From contig JAUVWL010000028.1 in NCBI GenBank assembly GCA_030604135.1, forward strand, positions 1 to 50,302: a stretch of DNA of 50,302 bases, in the 5' to 3' direction. The notes beneath the pieces were generated by a model, which was not told the DNA's origin, made no database searches, and saw nothing but the letters and a program-made list of their open reading frames with translations. The first letter of the stretch is position 1. The number at the start of each line of letters is the position of its first letter. The stretch comes from Burkholderiales bacterium (GTDB lineage: Bacteria > Pseudomonadota > Gammaproteobacteria > Burkholderiales > Burkholderiaceae_C). This document shows, one piece after another, positions 17,997 through 28,034 of the stretch. A program made the translations under genes and the position numbers.

Positions 17997-20900
17997 ATGT
18001 GGCACGGAAGCTGCACCGGGCAGGCGGTGAGCGCGACTTCGAACCCCCCCCCCAACCCGCCGCCTGATGCGCAGGCGGGGCAGGGTCATGGACAGCCGAC
18101 CCAGCGCATCATCAAGGTGCGTCGGGACTACAACTCCTGGGTGGCCAGCGAGACCATGGAAGACTATGCGCTGCGCTACACGCCGCAGCGCTTCCGAAAG
18201 TGGAGCGAGTGGCGGGTGGGCAACACGGCCTTCGGCGTGGCGTCCTTCCTGATTCTGGAAGCGGTGGGGGCGACCCTGCTGGTGCAGTACGGATTCATCA
18301 ACGCCTTCTGGGCGATTGTGGCAACCGGCCTGATCATTTTTGCGGCCGGGCTGCCCATCAGCGTGTATGCGGCCCGCTACGGGGTCGACATGGATCTGCT
18401 CACGCGGGGCGCAGGCTTTGGTTACATCGGCTCGACCATCACCTCGCTGATCTACGCCTCGTTCACCTTCATTTTTTTTGCGCTGGAGGCCGCGGTCATG
18501 GCCTACGCACTCGAACTGGCGCTGGACATTCCACCGGCCTGGGGCTACCTGATCTGCGCGCTGGTGGTGATTCCGCTGGTCACGCACGGGGTGTCCGTCA
18601 TCAGCCGCTTCCAGGTCTGGACCCAGCCGTTGTGGCTGGTGATGATGGTGGTGCCTTTTGTGGCTGTGTGGTGGTATGCGCCACAGGCATTCACCGAAGT
18701 GGTGCATTACGGAGGCGAAAGCGGTGCAGGGGCACAGTTCAATTGGCACCTGTTTGGTGCGGCCTTGACGGTGGGCATTGCGCTGATCACCCAGATGGGC
18801 GAGCAGGCCGATTACCTGCGTTTCATGCCCGAACGCCGACCCGGTCATGGCCTGCGCTGGTGGGCCGGGGTGCTGGCCGGTGGCCCCGGCTGGGTGGTGA
18901 TCGGTGTGCTGAAGATGCTGGGCGGGGCCGTGCTGGCCTACCTGGCCATCAGCCACATGGTGCCGCCCGAGCGCGCGGTGGACCCGAACCAGATGTACCT
19001 GGCGGCCTACGAGTTCGTGTTTCCGGCCTATGGCTGGGCGGTCGCCGCCACGGCGCTGTTCGTGGTGGTCTCGCAGATGAAGATCAACGTGACCAACGCG
19101 TACGCGGGGTCGCTGGCCTGGAGCAACTTTTTTTCGCGCCTCACACACAGCCACCCGGGCCGGGTGGTGTGGGTGGTGTTCAACACCCTGATCGCCTTCA
19201 TGCTGATGGAGATGAGTGTGTTCCAGGCGCTGGGCGAGGTGCTGGGCCTCTACAGCAACATCGCCATCGCGTGGATCATGGCGGTGGTGGCCGACCTGGT
19301 CATCAACAAGCCGCTGGGCTGGTCGCCGCGAGGCATCGAGTTCAAGCGTGCCCACCTGTATGACATCAACCCGGTCGGCGTGGGCGCCATGGTGCTGGCT
19401 TCTGTGCTGGCCATCGCGGCGCACCTGGGCCTGATGGGGGCCGGGCCGCAGGCCTTTTCGGCGGTGATCGCCATGGTGACGGCCCTGGTGACGGCGCCGC
19501 TCATCGCCTGGGCCACGAAGGGCCGCTACTACATCGCGAGGTCGGCAGAAAGCAAGGTGTCCTGGAGCGACTTTCGACCGTTGGAGAAGAGGGGAGACGC
19601 CGAAGGCGGCGCGTGGGGTATCCACAAGTGCGTGATTTGCGAGCGGGAGTACGAGGGTCCGGACATGGCCCATTGTCCGGCCTACCAGGGGCCGATCTGC
19701 TCGCTGTGCTGCACGCTGGATGCCCGTTGTGGCGACCTGTGCAAACCCCACGCGCGGCTGTCGGTGCAGTGGCAGGGGGCCTTGCAGCGCCTGTTGCCCA
19801 GGCGCATGTGGCCTTACCTGGAAGCGGGACTGGCGCACTACCTGCTCATCATGCTGGTGATGGCACCGGTGCTGGCGGCCGTGCTGGCGTTGCTGTATCG
19901 GCAGCAGGTGCAGGGCCTGGACCAGGGCTTGCCGTCGGTGGCCGACCCCAGCCTGCTCGACGCCGCCCTGCGCTCGGGCTTCATCCAGGTTTATGCGGTG
20001 CTGCTGCTGATTGCCGCCACCGTGGCGTGGTGGCTGGTGCTGGCCCACAAGAGCCGCGAGGTCGCGCAGGAGGAGTCGAACCGCCAGACCCTGCTGCTGA
20101 TGCAGGAGATCGAGTCGCACCAGCGCACCGATGAGGCCCTGCAGCAGGCGCGGCGTGCGGCCGAGGCCGCCAACCAGGCCAAGACGCGCTACATCAGCAC
20201 CATCAGCCACGAACTGCGCACACCGCTCAACAGCATCCTGGGCTATGCGCAGCTGCTGCAGGAAGACGCCGACATGGCGCCGCACCGCGCGCAGGCGATC
20301 CAGGTGATCAACCGAGGTGGCGAGCACCTGCTGTCACTGATCGAGGGCACGCTGGACATTGCGCGCATCGAGTCCGGTCGCATGGCCCTGGATGTGCGGC
20401 CCATGGCCTTTGCTGACAGCCTGCGCGAGGTGGCTCGCATGTTCGAGCTGCAGGCGGCGGCCAAGGGCCTGCATTTCGAGTTCCGCTGTGCCACCCGGCT
20501 GCCGGCCACGGTCCGCGCTGATGAAAAGCGTCTGAGGCAAATCCTGATCAACCTGCTCGGCAATGCGGTGAAGTTCACCCGGGAGGGATCGGTCTGCCTG
20601 CAGGTCAGCTACGCCCGCGAGATGGCCCAGTTCGAGGTGCGCGACACCGGTCCGGGCATGGAGCCCGCGGAGCTGGAGCGGGTCTTCGAGCCCTTCGAGC
20701 GCGCCGGTGCATCCACAAGCGAGGGCGCAGTGCCAGGCAGCCCGGGTACCGGTCTGGGCTTGACGATTGCCCGCATGCTGACCGACCTCATGGGCGGCGA
20801 GATGACGGTGCGCAGTGCCCCGGGGGAGGGGACGGTGTTCACGGTGCGCCTGTTCCTGCCCGAATCGCACGCTGCGCTGCAGGCCGCGGACAACGGAGCA

Positions 20901-21599
20901 CGTGCGCCGGTTGGCTACCTGGGGCGACGGCGCCAGGTGCTGGTGGTGGACAACGAAGAGGCGGACCGCGAACTGCTGTCGCACTGGTTGCAGCCGCTCG
21001 GGTTCGACGTGAAGCTGGCCACCAGCGGACACGATGCGCTGGGCCTGCTGGAAGGTCTGCGGCCCGGCGATGCGGCCGCTCCCGATGCCATCTTCATGGA
21101 CCTGGCCATGCCGGGTATCGATGGCTGGGAGACCATCAGGCGGCTGCGCCGAATGGGTTGGGAAGAAGTGCCGGTGGCCATCGTGTCGGCCAACGCATTC
21201 GACCGCGGTTTGCTGGACGAATTGGATGGGCAGGCCGAGGCACCGCCGCAGGACTTTTTTGTCAAGCCGGTGCGGCGCAGCGATTTGCTGGCCTGGCTGG
21301 GCCAGAAACTGGGGCTCGACTGGGTGCGTGCCGATGCCATGCCTGCGGCGCCAGCTCCATCGCCTGCCAGGCCGGTAGTGCCCATTCGTTGCGACGAGCT
21401 GGCCCCGTTGCTGGAGCGTGTGCGGCTGGGTTACCCGCGCGGCATCGTGGAGTGGCTCGACGCCTGGGTGCAAGAGCGTCCCGAGCAGGCCGAACTGGTT
21501 CAGTCGATCAAGCTGCTGGCGCGCGAGTTCCGCTTCGAGGCCATCGAACAGCAGCTGCAGGCCCTGTGTGTGGCCGACACCGACCCCCAGACGCCATGA
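17997..21599 (+). CDS. NCS1 permease-like domain fused to hybrid histidine kinase/receiver
   Basis: A protein of about 1200 residues joining a transporter-like sensor to a signalling output. About 45-535: multi-spanning NCS1 (nucleobase:cation symporter-1)-like domain, starting [20 protein letters not shown]. 545-582: a cysteine cluster ([30 protein letters not shown]) that looks like a zinc-binding module. About 607-637 and 662-688: two more TM helices. Then a coiled region, HisKA with [10 protein letters not shown] (H738), a HATPase domain ([24 protein letters not shown]), a receiver with phospho-acceptor D1035 (FMDLAMPG) and a helical C-terminal tail. The start is uncertain: TTG 17949, ATG 17997 or GTG 18027. 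It is divergent from urease and overlaps the next regulator gene by ATGA. It probably senses urea or a related nitrogen compound; this is inferred from context. Confidence 0.9.
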   Translation: MWHGSCTGQAVSATSNPPPNPPPDAQAGQGHGQPTQRIIKVRRDYNSWVASETMEDYALRYTPQRFRKWSEWRVGNTAFGVASFLILEAVGATLLVQYGFINAFWAIVATGLIIFAAGLPISVYAARYGVDMDLLTRGAGFGYIGSTITSLIYASFTFIFFALEAAVMAYALELALDIPPAWGYLICALVVIPLVTHGVSVISRFQVWTQPLWLVMMVVPFVAVWWYAPQAFTEVVHYGGESGAGAQFNWHLFGAALTVGIALITQMGEQADYLRFMPERRPGHGLRWWAGVLAGGPGWVVIGVLKMLGGAVLAYLAISHMVPPERAVDPNQMYLAAYEFVFPAYGWAVAATALFVVVSQMKINVTNAYAGSLAWSNFFSRLTHSHPGRVVWVVFNTLIAFMLMEMSVFQALGEVLGLYSNIAIAWIMAVVADLVINKPLGWSPRGIEFKRAHLYDINPVGVGAMVLASVLAIAAHLGLMGAGPQAFSAVIAMVTALVTAPLIAWATKGRYYIARSAESKVSWSDFRPLEKRGDAEGGAWGIHKCVICEREYEGPDMAHCPAYQGPICSLCCTLDARCGDLCKPHARLSVQWQGALQRLLPRRMWPYLEAGLAHYLLIMLVMAPVLAAVLALLYRQQVQGLDQGLPSVADPSLLDAALRSGFIQVYAVLLLIAATVAWWLVLAHKSREVAQEESNRQTLLLMQEIESHQRTDEALQQARRAAEAANQAKTRYISTISHELRTPLNSILGYAQLLQEDADMAPHRAQAIQVINRGGEHLLSLIEGTLDIARIESGRMALDVRPMAFADSLREVARMFELQAAAKGLHFEFRCATRLPATVRADEKRLRQILINLLGNAVKFTREGSVCLQVSYAREMAQFEVRDTGPGMEPAELERVFEPFERAGASTSEGAVPGSPGTGLGLTIARMLTDLMGGEMTVRSAPGEGTVFTVRLFLPESHAALQAADNGARAPVGYLGRRRQVLVVDNEEADRELLSHWLQPLGFDVKLATSGHDALGLLEGLRPGDAAAPDAIFMDLAMPGIDGWETIRRLRRMGWEEVPVAIVSANAFDRGLLDELDGQAEAPPQDFFVKPVRRSDLLAWLGQKLGLDWVRADAMPAAPAPSPARPVVPIRCDELAPLLERVRLGYPRGIVEWLDAWVQERPEQAELVQSIKLLAREFRFEAIEQQLQALCVADTDPQTP
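18000..18015 (+). promoter_or_regulatory. Sigma-54-like sequence at the start of the sensor gene
   Basis: TGGCACGGAAGCTGCA matches TGGCACG-N4-TTGCW with one mismatch (C for the first T), with 10 nt between the invariant GG and GC. If used, transcription would start near 18026 and translation would have to begin at GTG 18027 (leaderless) or GTG 18117, not at 17997. It may be a chance match. Confidence 0.35.
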
Positions 21600-22636
21600 A
21601 CCCGGGAACTGACCTGCTGCAGGACAAGGAGCGCGCCCGACCGGTGGGCGACGCGGTGGTGGTGCTGATCGTCGATGACGTGCCCGACAACGTCGCACCC
21701 CTGCACGACGCACTGGATGCCGCCGGCTACACGGTCCTGGTGGCCCTGGACGGCGAGAGCGCGCTGCGCCGGGCCCGGCAGGCGCGGCCGGATGTGATCC
21801 TGCTCGATGCGGTGATGCCGGGCATCGACGGTTTCGAGGTGGCGCGCCGCCTGAAGGCCGACACGTCGACCGCGCACATCCCCATCATCTTCATGACCGG
21901 GCTGACCGAGACCGAGCACCTGGTGGCGGCGCTGGACGCGGGCGGCACCGACTACGTGACCAAGCCCATCAAGCCGCGTGAGGTGATGGCCCGCATGGGG
22001 GTGCACCTGCGCAGTGCCCGCCACGCCCGCGACGGCGCGGTCGAACGTGAGCAGGCCCGCAACGCGCTGGACGCCTTCGGCTACGCCACCATCACCGTGC
22101 GCGAGCGCGATGGCCGGCTGATGTGGCAAACACCGCTGGCGCGCGACCTGCTGCAGCGCTACTGCGGCACCCACGCCCCCGAAACTCCCGCCCCCGTGCT
22201 GCAGTGGCTGCGGCGCCACCTGCCCGACCTGCAGTTGCCCGGCCGGGCGGCCCAGGAACCTCCTCGGCTGACCCTGGAGAACGGCCCGCGGCGCCTGACC
22301 TTCCGCCTGCACCTGCAGGTGGGCGACCCCGAGGACGCCAGCCCCAACGGCGAGGGGGGTGACTGGCTGATCGTCATGCAGGAAACTTCGGATGCCAGCG
22401 TGCTCGAAGCCCTGGCCCAGGCCTTTGGCCTGACCGCGCGCGAGGCCGAGGTGCTGTACTGGGTGGCCAAGGGCAAGATCAACCGCGACATCGGCGACAT
22501 CCTGGGTGCCAGCCCGGCCACGGTGAAAAAGCACCTGGAGCGCATCCACGCCAAGATGGGGGTGGAAACGCGCACCGCGGCGGCGGCCATGGCCATCAAT
22601 CGCGTACCGCTGCTGCAGCCGAGGCAGGGCATCTGA
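21596..22636 (+). CDS. Response regulator with LuxR-type DNA-binding domain
   Basis: A 346-residue regulator: receiver about residues 18-135 (DD at 25-26, phospho-acceptor D71 in VILLDAVMPG, FMTGLTE, TKP), a middle PAS-like or linker region about 150-265, and a LuxR/NarL-type helix-turn-helix about 277-335 (LTAREAEVLYWVAKGKINRDIGD, SPATVKKHLERIHAKM). The start overlaps the hybrid kinase stop codon by 4 bp, so it is almost certainly the output of that kinase. The next genes downstream are urtABCDE, and urease lies on the other side, so these are the likely targets. Confidence 0.92.
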   Translation: MNPGTDLLQDKERARPVGDAVVVLIVDDVPDNVAPLHDALDAAGYTVLVALDGESALRRARQARPDVILLDAVMPGIDGFEVARRLKADTSTAHIPIIFMTGLTETEHLVAALDAGGTDYVTKPIKPREVMARMGVHLRSARHARDGAVEREQARNALDAFGYATITVRERDGRLMWQTPLARDLLQRYCGTHAPETPAPVLQWLRRHLPDLQLPGRAAQEPPRLTLENGPRRLTFRLHLQVGDPEDASPNGEGGDWLIVMQETSDASVLEALAQAFGLTAREAEVLYWVAKGKINRDIGDILGASPATVKKHLERIHAKMGVETRTAAAAMAINRVPLLQPRQGI

Positions 22637-22644
22637 GCCCTGCA

Positions 22645-22660
22645 TACGCCACCCGGCGTA
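22645..22660. promoter_or_regulatory. Inverted repeat upstream of urtA
   Basis: TACGCC-ACCC-GGCGTA is a perfect 6-bp inverted repeat just after the LuxR-type regulator gene and about 120 bp before urtA. It could be an operator for that regulator or a weak terminator; no T tract follows. The rest of the 144-bp gap contains only the urtA ribosome-binding site (GGAGAAG at 22771-22777). Confidence 0.35.
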
Positions 22661-22780
22661 CAGACGCCCCTCAGGGTTCTCCCTAGCATCCGTCTGACCC
22701 CTCCGAAAGGCCCGCCACGGGCGATTCGGCGGCGACAGTCAGTCCCTTCAACGAATGCTCTTGGAACCTGGAGAAGCGCC

Positions 22781-24064
22781 ATGCAGAACTCACGTCGATT
22801 CACGCTCAAGGCCCTGTCCGCAGCGGCCACCGTTGCCACCCTGGGTGGCCTGGCGGCCTTGCCCGCCCACGCACAGGAGACCATCAAGGTCGGTGTGCTG
22901 CACAGCCTGTCGGGCACCATGGCCATTTCGGAAACCGTGCTCAAGGACACGGTGCTGATGGCGATTGAGGAGATCAACGCCAAGGGCGGCGTGATGGGCA
23001 AGAAGCTCGAACCCGTGGTGGTGGATCCGGCGTCGAACTGGCCGCTGTTTGCCGAGCGTGCCCGCCAGCTGCTGACGCAGGACAAGGTGGCGGTGGTGTT
23101 CGGCTGCTGGACCTCGGTGAGCCGCAAGTCGGTGCTGCCGGTGTTCGAGGAGCTCAACGGCCTGCTGTTCTACCCGGTGCAGTACGAGGGCGAAGAGCTC
23201 TCGCGCAATGTGTTCTACACCGGCGCCGCGCCCAACCAGCAGGCGATTCCGGCGGTGGAGTACCTGATGAGCCGCGATGGCGGTTCGGCCAAGCGCTTTG
23301 TGCTGCTGGGCACCGACTACGTGTACCCCCGCACCACCAACAAGATCCTGCGCGCTTTTCTGAATTCCAAGGGCATTCCGGACAGCGACATCATGGAGGA
23401 GTACACGCCTTTCGGCCACTCCGACTACCAGACCATCATCCGCAACATCAAGCAGTTCGCCAGCCAGGGCAAGAAGACCGCGGTGGTCTCGACCATCAAC
23501 GGCGACTCCAACGTGCCTTTCTACCGTGAGCTGGGCAACCAGGGCATCAAGGCGACCGATGTGCCGGTGGTGGCCTTCAGCGTGGGCGAGGAAGAGCTGC
23601 GCGGTGTCGACACCAAGCCCCTGGAAGGCCACCTGGCGGCCTGGAACTACTTCATGAGCCTGAAGAACCCGACCAACGACGAGTTCACCAAGAAGTGGGC
23701 CGCCTACGCCAAGGCCAAGAACATTCCGGGCCACCGCGACCGTCCGCTGACCAACGACCCGATGGAGGCGACATACATCGGCATCAACATGTGGAAGCAG
23801 GCGGTGGAGAAAGCCAAGTCGACCGACGTGGACAAGGTGATCGAAGCCATGGCGGGCCAGACCTTCCGTGCGCCCAGCGGCATCGTCAGCAAGATGGACG
23901 AGAAGAACCACCACCTGCACAAGAGTGTGTTCATCGGCGAGGTGCGCGCTGACGGCCAGTTCGACGTGGTCTGGAAGACCCCGGGCCCGGTGCGTGCACA
24001 ACCCTGGAGCCCCTTCATTCCTGAGAACAAGGGCAAGAAGGACGAGCCGGCACCCAAGCGGTAA
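22781..24064 (+). CDS. urtA: Urea ABC transporter substrate-binding protein
   Basis: A 427-residue periplasmic binding protein of the branched-chain-amino-acid/amide class. The N-terminus has a twin-arginine (Tat) signal, SRRFTLKALSAA, with cleavage after AHA near residue 31. The mature protein has the UrtA signatures IKVGVLHSLSGTMAISE, FGCWTSVSRKSVLPVFEE and LLFYPVQYEGEE, and SGIVSKMDEKNHHLHKSV near the end. These separate UrtA from leucine- or amide-binding paralogues. It is the first gene of urtABCDE, with an RBS (GGAGAAG) 3 nt before the ATG. Confidence 0.97.
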   Translation: MQNSRRFTLKALSAAATVATLGGLAALPAHAQETIKVGVLHSLSGTMAISETVLKDTVLMAIEEINAKGGVMGKKLEPVVVDPASNWPLFAERARQLLTQDKVAVVFGCWTSVSRKSVLPVFEELNGLLFYPVQYEGEELSRNVFYTGAAPNQQAIPAVEYLMSRDGGSAKRFVLLGTDYVYPRTTNKILRAFLNSKGIPDSDIMEEYTPFGHSDYQTIIRNIKQFASQGKKTAVVSTINGDSNVPFYRELGNQGIKATDVPVVAFSVGEEELRGVDTKPLEGHLAAWNYFMSLKNPTNDEFTKKWAAYAKAKNIPGHRDRPLTNDPMEATYIGINMWKQAVEKAKSTDVDKVIEAMAGQTFRAPSGIVSKMDEKNHHLHKSVFIGEVRADGQFDVVWKTPGPVRAQPWSPFIPENKGKKDEPAPKR

Positions 24065-24202
24065 GCGCTTGGCGGGATGTCAGTGTCCCGGTCGTGCTGT
24101 GTTGGGCCGACCGTGGGCGCTGGCGCACCGATGGATATTGATCGATGTCACCAAGACCCGACCTGGATGGGCTTGGGTTGACCAGCCAGTGAAGGATGGA
24201 CC

Positions 24203-25807
24203 ATGTGTCCCCAACCCCCCTTGAACATGATCCGCCTCCTGAGCCTCTGTCTGGCCTGGCTGATGATGGCCCTGCCGGCGCAGGCCATGACCACCGACGA
24301 TGCCCTTGCCGTCGTGGAGGGCGGGGTGGCCGATCGCATCGACGCCTTGAACCGTCTGGTGGTGGACCCGGACGAGCGGGCGGCGGCGCTGATCCGGGCC
24401 CTGGCCGAGCGAGAGGTGCAGGTGTTCGAGGGACAGGTTTTCATCACGAATGCCGATGGGGTGCGCGACGCGGTGACGGGTGAGCCCGCCGAACTGCCGG
24501 AGGGGGCACAGGATGTGATGCTCAACAACCGCATGCGCAGCGCCCTGCAGGGCGCGCTGGCTGCGTTGGACCTTATTGGAGCACCTGCGGCGCGCCAGCG
24601 CGAGGCGGCGGCCACCTTGCAGCGGCGGGCTTTCGGTGAGCCTGACAGCGATATGCTGCCCCTGCTGGAGCGGGCGCTGGCGAGCGACCTGGACGAAACC
24701 GCCAGGGCCTCGCTGCTCATGGCCCAGGCGGCGGTGCTGCTGGGCAGCGATGACGAGGCCCGCCGGCTGGAGGCGGCCGTGAAGCTGGGCCAGGCGCGCC
24801 AGCCGGTCGTGCGGCCCTTGCTGCTGCAGCAGATCGAGCGCGAGAGCAGCGAAGAAGTCAAGGAAGCGCTGCGCAAATCGCTGTCGGCGCTGGAGCGATC
24901 GCTTCAGCGCAACGCGGCCCTGGCGCAGGTGTTCTCGGGGGTGAGTCTGGGCAGCATCCTGCTGCTGGCTGCGCTGGGTCTGGCCATCACCTACGGGCTG
25001 ATGGGCGTCATCAACATGGCGCACGGTGAACTCATCATGATCGGCGCTTACGCCACCTGGCTGGTGCAGGTGGCGTTCAGGCAGTGGCTGCCCGACTGGT
25101 TCGACTGGTATCTGCTGGCCGCCATGCCGGTGGCCTTCATGGCCTCGGCCCTGGTGGGCGCGGCCATGGAGCGCAGCGTGATCCGCTACTTGTACAACCG
25201 GCCGCTGGAGACGCTGCTGGCCACCTGGGGAATCAGCCTGGTGCTGATGCAGGGCGTGCGCAGCCTGTTCGGCGCACAGAACGTCGGCGTTGAAAACCCG
25301 GTCTGGATGAGCGGCAGCGTGACCCTGCTGGGCAACCTCACCCTGCCCTGGAACCGCATCTTCATCATCGTGTTTGCCGCCATGGTGCTGCTGGGCGTGG
25401 CCATGCTCATCAGTCGCACGCGGCTGGGCCTGTTCGTACGCGGTGTGACCCAGAACCGGCCGATCGCCGCCTGCATGGGCGTCAACACGGCGCGCATCGA
25501 CACCTACGCCTTCGCGCTGGGTTCGGGCATTGCCGGTCTGGCCGGCTGCGCGCTGAGCCAGATCGGCAACGTGGGGCCCGACCTCGGTCAGAACTACATC
25601 ATCGATTCCTTCATGGTGGTGGTGCTCGGCGGTGTCGGCCAGATTGCCGGCACGGTGTACGCCGCGCTGGGCCTGGGTGTGCTCAACAAGTTCATCGAGG
25701 GCTGGGCGGGCGCCGTGCTGGCCAAGATTGCGGTGCTGGTTTTCATCATCGTGTTCATCCAGAAACGTCCGCAAGGCATCTTTGCGTTCAAAGGAAGGGA
25801 AGCATGA
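24203..25807 (+). CDS. urtB: Urea ABC transporter permease UrtB
   Basis: A 534-residue permease. An N-terminal signal sequence (LCLAWLMMALPAQAM) and a helical extracytoplasmic region of about 200 residues precede the LivH-like membrane domain (from about 240: GVSLGSILLLAALGLAITYGL, GVINMAHGELIMIGAY). This long N-terminal extension is normal for UrtB. The start at 24203 has a GAAGGA ribosome-binding site; ATG 24227 lacks one. A 138-bp gap separates it from urtA with no strong terminator. It overlaps urtC by ATGA. Confidence 0.95.
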   Translation: MCPQPPLNMIRLLSLCLAWLMMALPAQAMTTDDALAVVEGGVADRIDALNRLVVDPDERAAALIRALAEREVQVFEGQVFITNADGVRDAVTGEPAELPEGAQDVMLNNRMRSALQGALAALDLIGAPAARQREAAATLQRRAFGEPDSDMLPLLERALASDLDETARASLLMAQAAVLLGSDDEARRLEAAVKLGQARQPVVRPLLLQQIERESSEEVKEALRKSLSALERSLQRNAALAQVFSGVSLGSILLLAALGLAITYGLMGVINMAHGELIMIGAYATWLVQVAFRQWLPDWFDWYLLAAMPVAFMASALVGAAMERSVIRYLYNRPLETLLATWGISLVLMQGVRSLFGAQNVGVENPVWMSGSVTLLGNLTLPWNRIFIIVFAAMVLLGVAMLISRTRLGLFVRGVTQNRPIAACMGVNTARIDTYAFALGSGIAGLAGCALSQIGNVGPDLGQNYIIDSFMVVVLGGVGQIAGTVYAALGLGVLNKFIEGWAGAVLAKIAVLVFIIVFIQKRPQGIFAFKGREA

Positions 25808-27021
25808 GTCCCCGTTCTGTCAAGCTCCCTGAGCCCGGACCGTTGCTCACGCGCGGCGGCTGGAGCGCCTTCATGGTGGCCCTGCTGGTGGTCTGCGCAG
25901 TGGCACCGGTGCTCAACCTGATGGTGCCCAAGGACAGCGTGTTCCACCTCTCGGACTACATGGTCGGACTGCTGGGCAAGATCATGTGCTACGCCATCTG
26001 TGCCCTGGCCATGGACCTGATCTGGGGCTACACCGGCATCCTGAGCCTGGGGCATGGCCTGTTTTTTGCCCTGGGCGGGTATGTGATGGGCATGTACCTG
26101 ATGCGCCAGATCGGCACCGACGGCCATTACAGGAGCGAACTGCCCGACTTCATGGTCTTTCTGGACTGGAAGGAGTTGCCCTGGCACTGGGCGCTGTCCG
26201 ACAGCTTCATCGCGACCGTGTTGCTCATCGTGCTGGTGCCGGGGCTGGTGGCCTTTGTGTTCGGCTACTTTGCCTTCCGCTCGCGCATCAAGGGGGTGTA
26301 TTTCTCCATCATCACGCAGGCGCTGACCTTTGCCGCCATGCTGCTGTTCTTTCGCAACGAGACCGGCTTTGGTGGCAACAACGGTTTCACCGACTTCAAG
26401 CGCATCCTGGACATCCCGATCGCCACCCAGGGCATGCGCATGACGCTGTTCGTGATCACCGGCCTGACGCTGCTGGGCTTTTTCCTGTGGGCCAAGTGGC
26501 TGGTGGGCAGCAAGTTCGGCCGGGTGCTGCAGGCGGTGCGCGACGCCGAGAGCCGGGTCATGTTCTGCGGCTACAACCCCTTGCCCTACAAGCTCACCAT
26601 CTGGACCGTCTCGGCGGTGATGTGTGGCGTGGCGGGCGCGCTCTACGTGCCGCAGGTCGGCATCATCAACCCCGGCGAGATGAGCCCGGCCAACAGCATC
26701 GAGATCGCCATCTGGACGGCGGTGGGCGGCCGCGCCACGCTGATCGGGCCGATCGTCGGCGCCTTCATCGTCAACGGGGCCAAGAGCGTGCTGACGGTGA
26801 ACTTTCCCGAGTACTGGCTGTACTTCCTGGGGGGGCTGTTCATTGTGGTGACCCTGTTCATGCCGCAGGGTGTGGTGGGTCTGGTGCGTCGCTGGCTTCG
26901 CCGGCCTGAACGCGGGACCGAGGCGCGACAGGAGCCAGCCCGGCCGACGGGAGCAGAGCCATCGGGTCAGCAGGCGCAAGAGCTGCCCATGGGTGCTCAG
27001 GCCGCGGAGGGCAAGGCATGA
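25804..27021 (+). CDS. urtC: Urea ABC transporter permease UrtC
   Basis: A 405-residue LivM-like inner-membrane permease with about ten hydrophobic segments. Signatures are CYAICALAMDLIWGYTGILS, LGHGLFFALGGYVMGMYL and FFRNETGFGGNNGFTDFK; the last is typical of UrtC. The C-terminal 40 residues are a charged Pro/Ala/Glu-rich tail with no known function. It is translationally coupled on both sides (4-bp overlaps with urtB and urtD). Confidence 0.96.
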   Translation: MSPRSVKLPEPGPLLTRGGWSAFMVALLVVCAVAPVLNLMVPKDSVFHLSDYMVGLLGKIMCYAICALAMDLIWGYTGILSLGHGLFFALGGYVMGMYLMRQIGTDGHYRSELPDFMVFLDWKELPWHWALSDSFIATVLLIVLVPGLVAFVFGYFAFRSRIKGVYFSIITQALTFAAMLLFFRNETGFGGNNGFTDFKRILDIPIATQGMRMTLFVITGLTLLGFFLWAKWLVGSKFGRVLQAVRDAESRVMFCGYNPLPYKLTIWTVSAVMCGVAGALYVPQVGIINPGEMSPANSIEIAIWTAVGGRATLIGPIVGAFIVNGAKSVLTVNFPEYWLYFLGGLFIVVTLFMPQGVVGLVRRWLRRPERGTEARQEPARPTGAEPSGQQAQELPMGAQAAEGKA

Positions 27022-27884
27022 CCCCGGATCTGATGGAGGCGGGTGCCCAGCGCCTGCACGAGGCCCAGGTGCGCAGCAGCACCTCGTCGGGAGATCGATT
27101 CCCCGGTTATGGCCGGGTGGTCGTGCCCGGTGAGGTGGACGTCACCCACGGGCGCATCCTGTACCTGGAGGATGTGAACGTCAGCTTTGACGGGTTCAAG
27201 GCGATCAACGGTCTGTCGCTGGACATCGCACCGGGTGAACTGCGTTGTGTGATCGGGCCCAATGGCGCCGGCAAGACGACGATGATGGACATCATCACCG
27301 GCAAGACGCGCCCCGACAGCGGCCAGGTGTATTTCGGCAGCACCATCGACCTGCTGCGCTTTCGCGAGGCCGACATCGCCGCCATGGGCATTGGCCGCAA
27401 GTTCCAGAAGCCCACGGTGTTCGAGCAGCTGAGCGTGTTCGAGAACCTGGAACTGGCGCTGGCCGCCGACAAGCGTGTGGCCAGCAGTCTGAAGTTCCGC
27501 TTGAACGGAACACAGAAGGACCGCCTGGCCGAGGTGCTGGAAACCATCCACCTGACCGAACAGGTCGAGCGCCCGGCCGGTCTGCTCAGCCATGGCCAGA
27601 AACAGTGGCTGGAAATCGGCATGCTGCTGATGCAGGACCCCAAGCTGCTGCTGCTGGACGAGCCCGTGGCGGGCATGACCGACGAAGAGACCGAACGCAC
27701 CGCGCAGCTGTTCCTGTCCCTCAAGGGCAAGCACTCGCTGATGGTGGTGGAACACGACATGAGCTTCATCCGCACGATTTCTGAAAAGGTGACGGTGCTT
27801 TGTGACGGGACGGTGCTGGCGGAGGGCACGCTGGATGAGGTGCAGGCAGATGAACGGGTGATCGAGGTGTACCTTGGGCGCTGA
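27018..27884 (+). CDS. urtD: Urea ABC transporter ATPase UrtD
   Basis: A 288-residue LivG-like ATPase. Walker A is GPNGAGKTTMMD (about residue 78), the Q loop is in RKFQKPTVFEQLSVFENLELA, the signature is LLSHGQKQWLEIGML, Walker B is LLLLDEPVAGM and the switch histidine is in MVVEHDMSF. The first 40 residues extend beyond the usual start of the domain. It is followed by a 150-bp gap before urtE. Confidence 0.96.
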   Translation: MTPDLMEAGAQRLHEAQVRSSTSSGDRFPGYGRVVVPGEVDVTHGRILYLEDVNVSFDGFKAINGLSLDIAPGELRCVIGPNGAGKTTMMDIITGKTRPDSGQVYFGSTIDLLRFREADIAAMGIGRKFQKPTVFEQLSVFENLELALAADKRVASSLKFRLNGTQKDRLAEVLETIHLTEQVERPAGLLSHGQKQWLEIGMLLMQDPKLLLLDEPVAGMTDEETERTAQLFLSLKGKHSLMVVEHDMSFIRTISEKVTVLCDGTVLAEGTLDEVQADERVIEVYLGR

Positions 27885-28034
27885 CCTTTGCTTTTTGTCT
27901 GGGGTGGGTTGGCCGGGGCGAGATCCGGTCCACGCCCCCCAAACAAGCGGCTCCCATCAGAAAGGAGCAGGGCAAGCCAGATCGAAACCCGGCCAAGCCC
28001 ATCACCCCCAACCCTTGATCAAAGAGCCCCCGCC

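Noticed and set aside
24065..24202. Possible riboswitch or terminator between urtA and urtB
   Set aside because: No strong stem with a T tract and no known riboswitch core were seen; the gap is best treated as an ordinary intercistronic region.
27885..28034. Small gene between urtD and urtE
   Set aside because: The frame from 27888 is simply the upstream extension of urtE, without an RBS or homology. The 150-bp gap holds nothing else recognisable.
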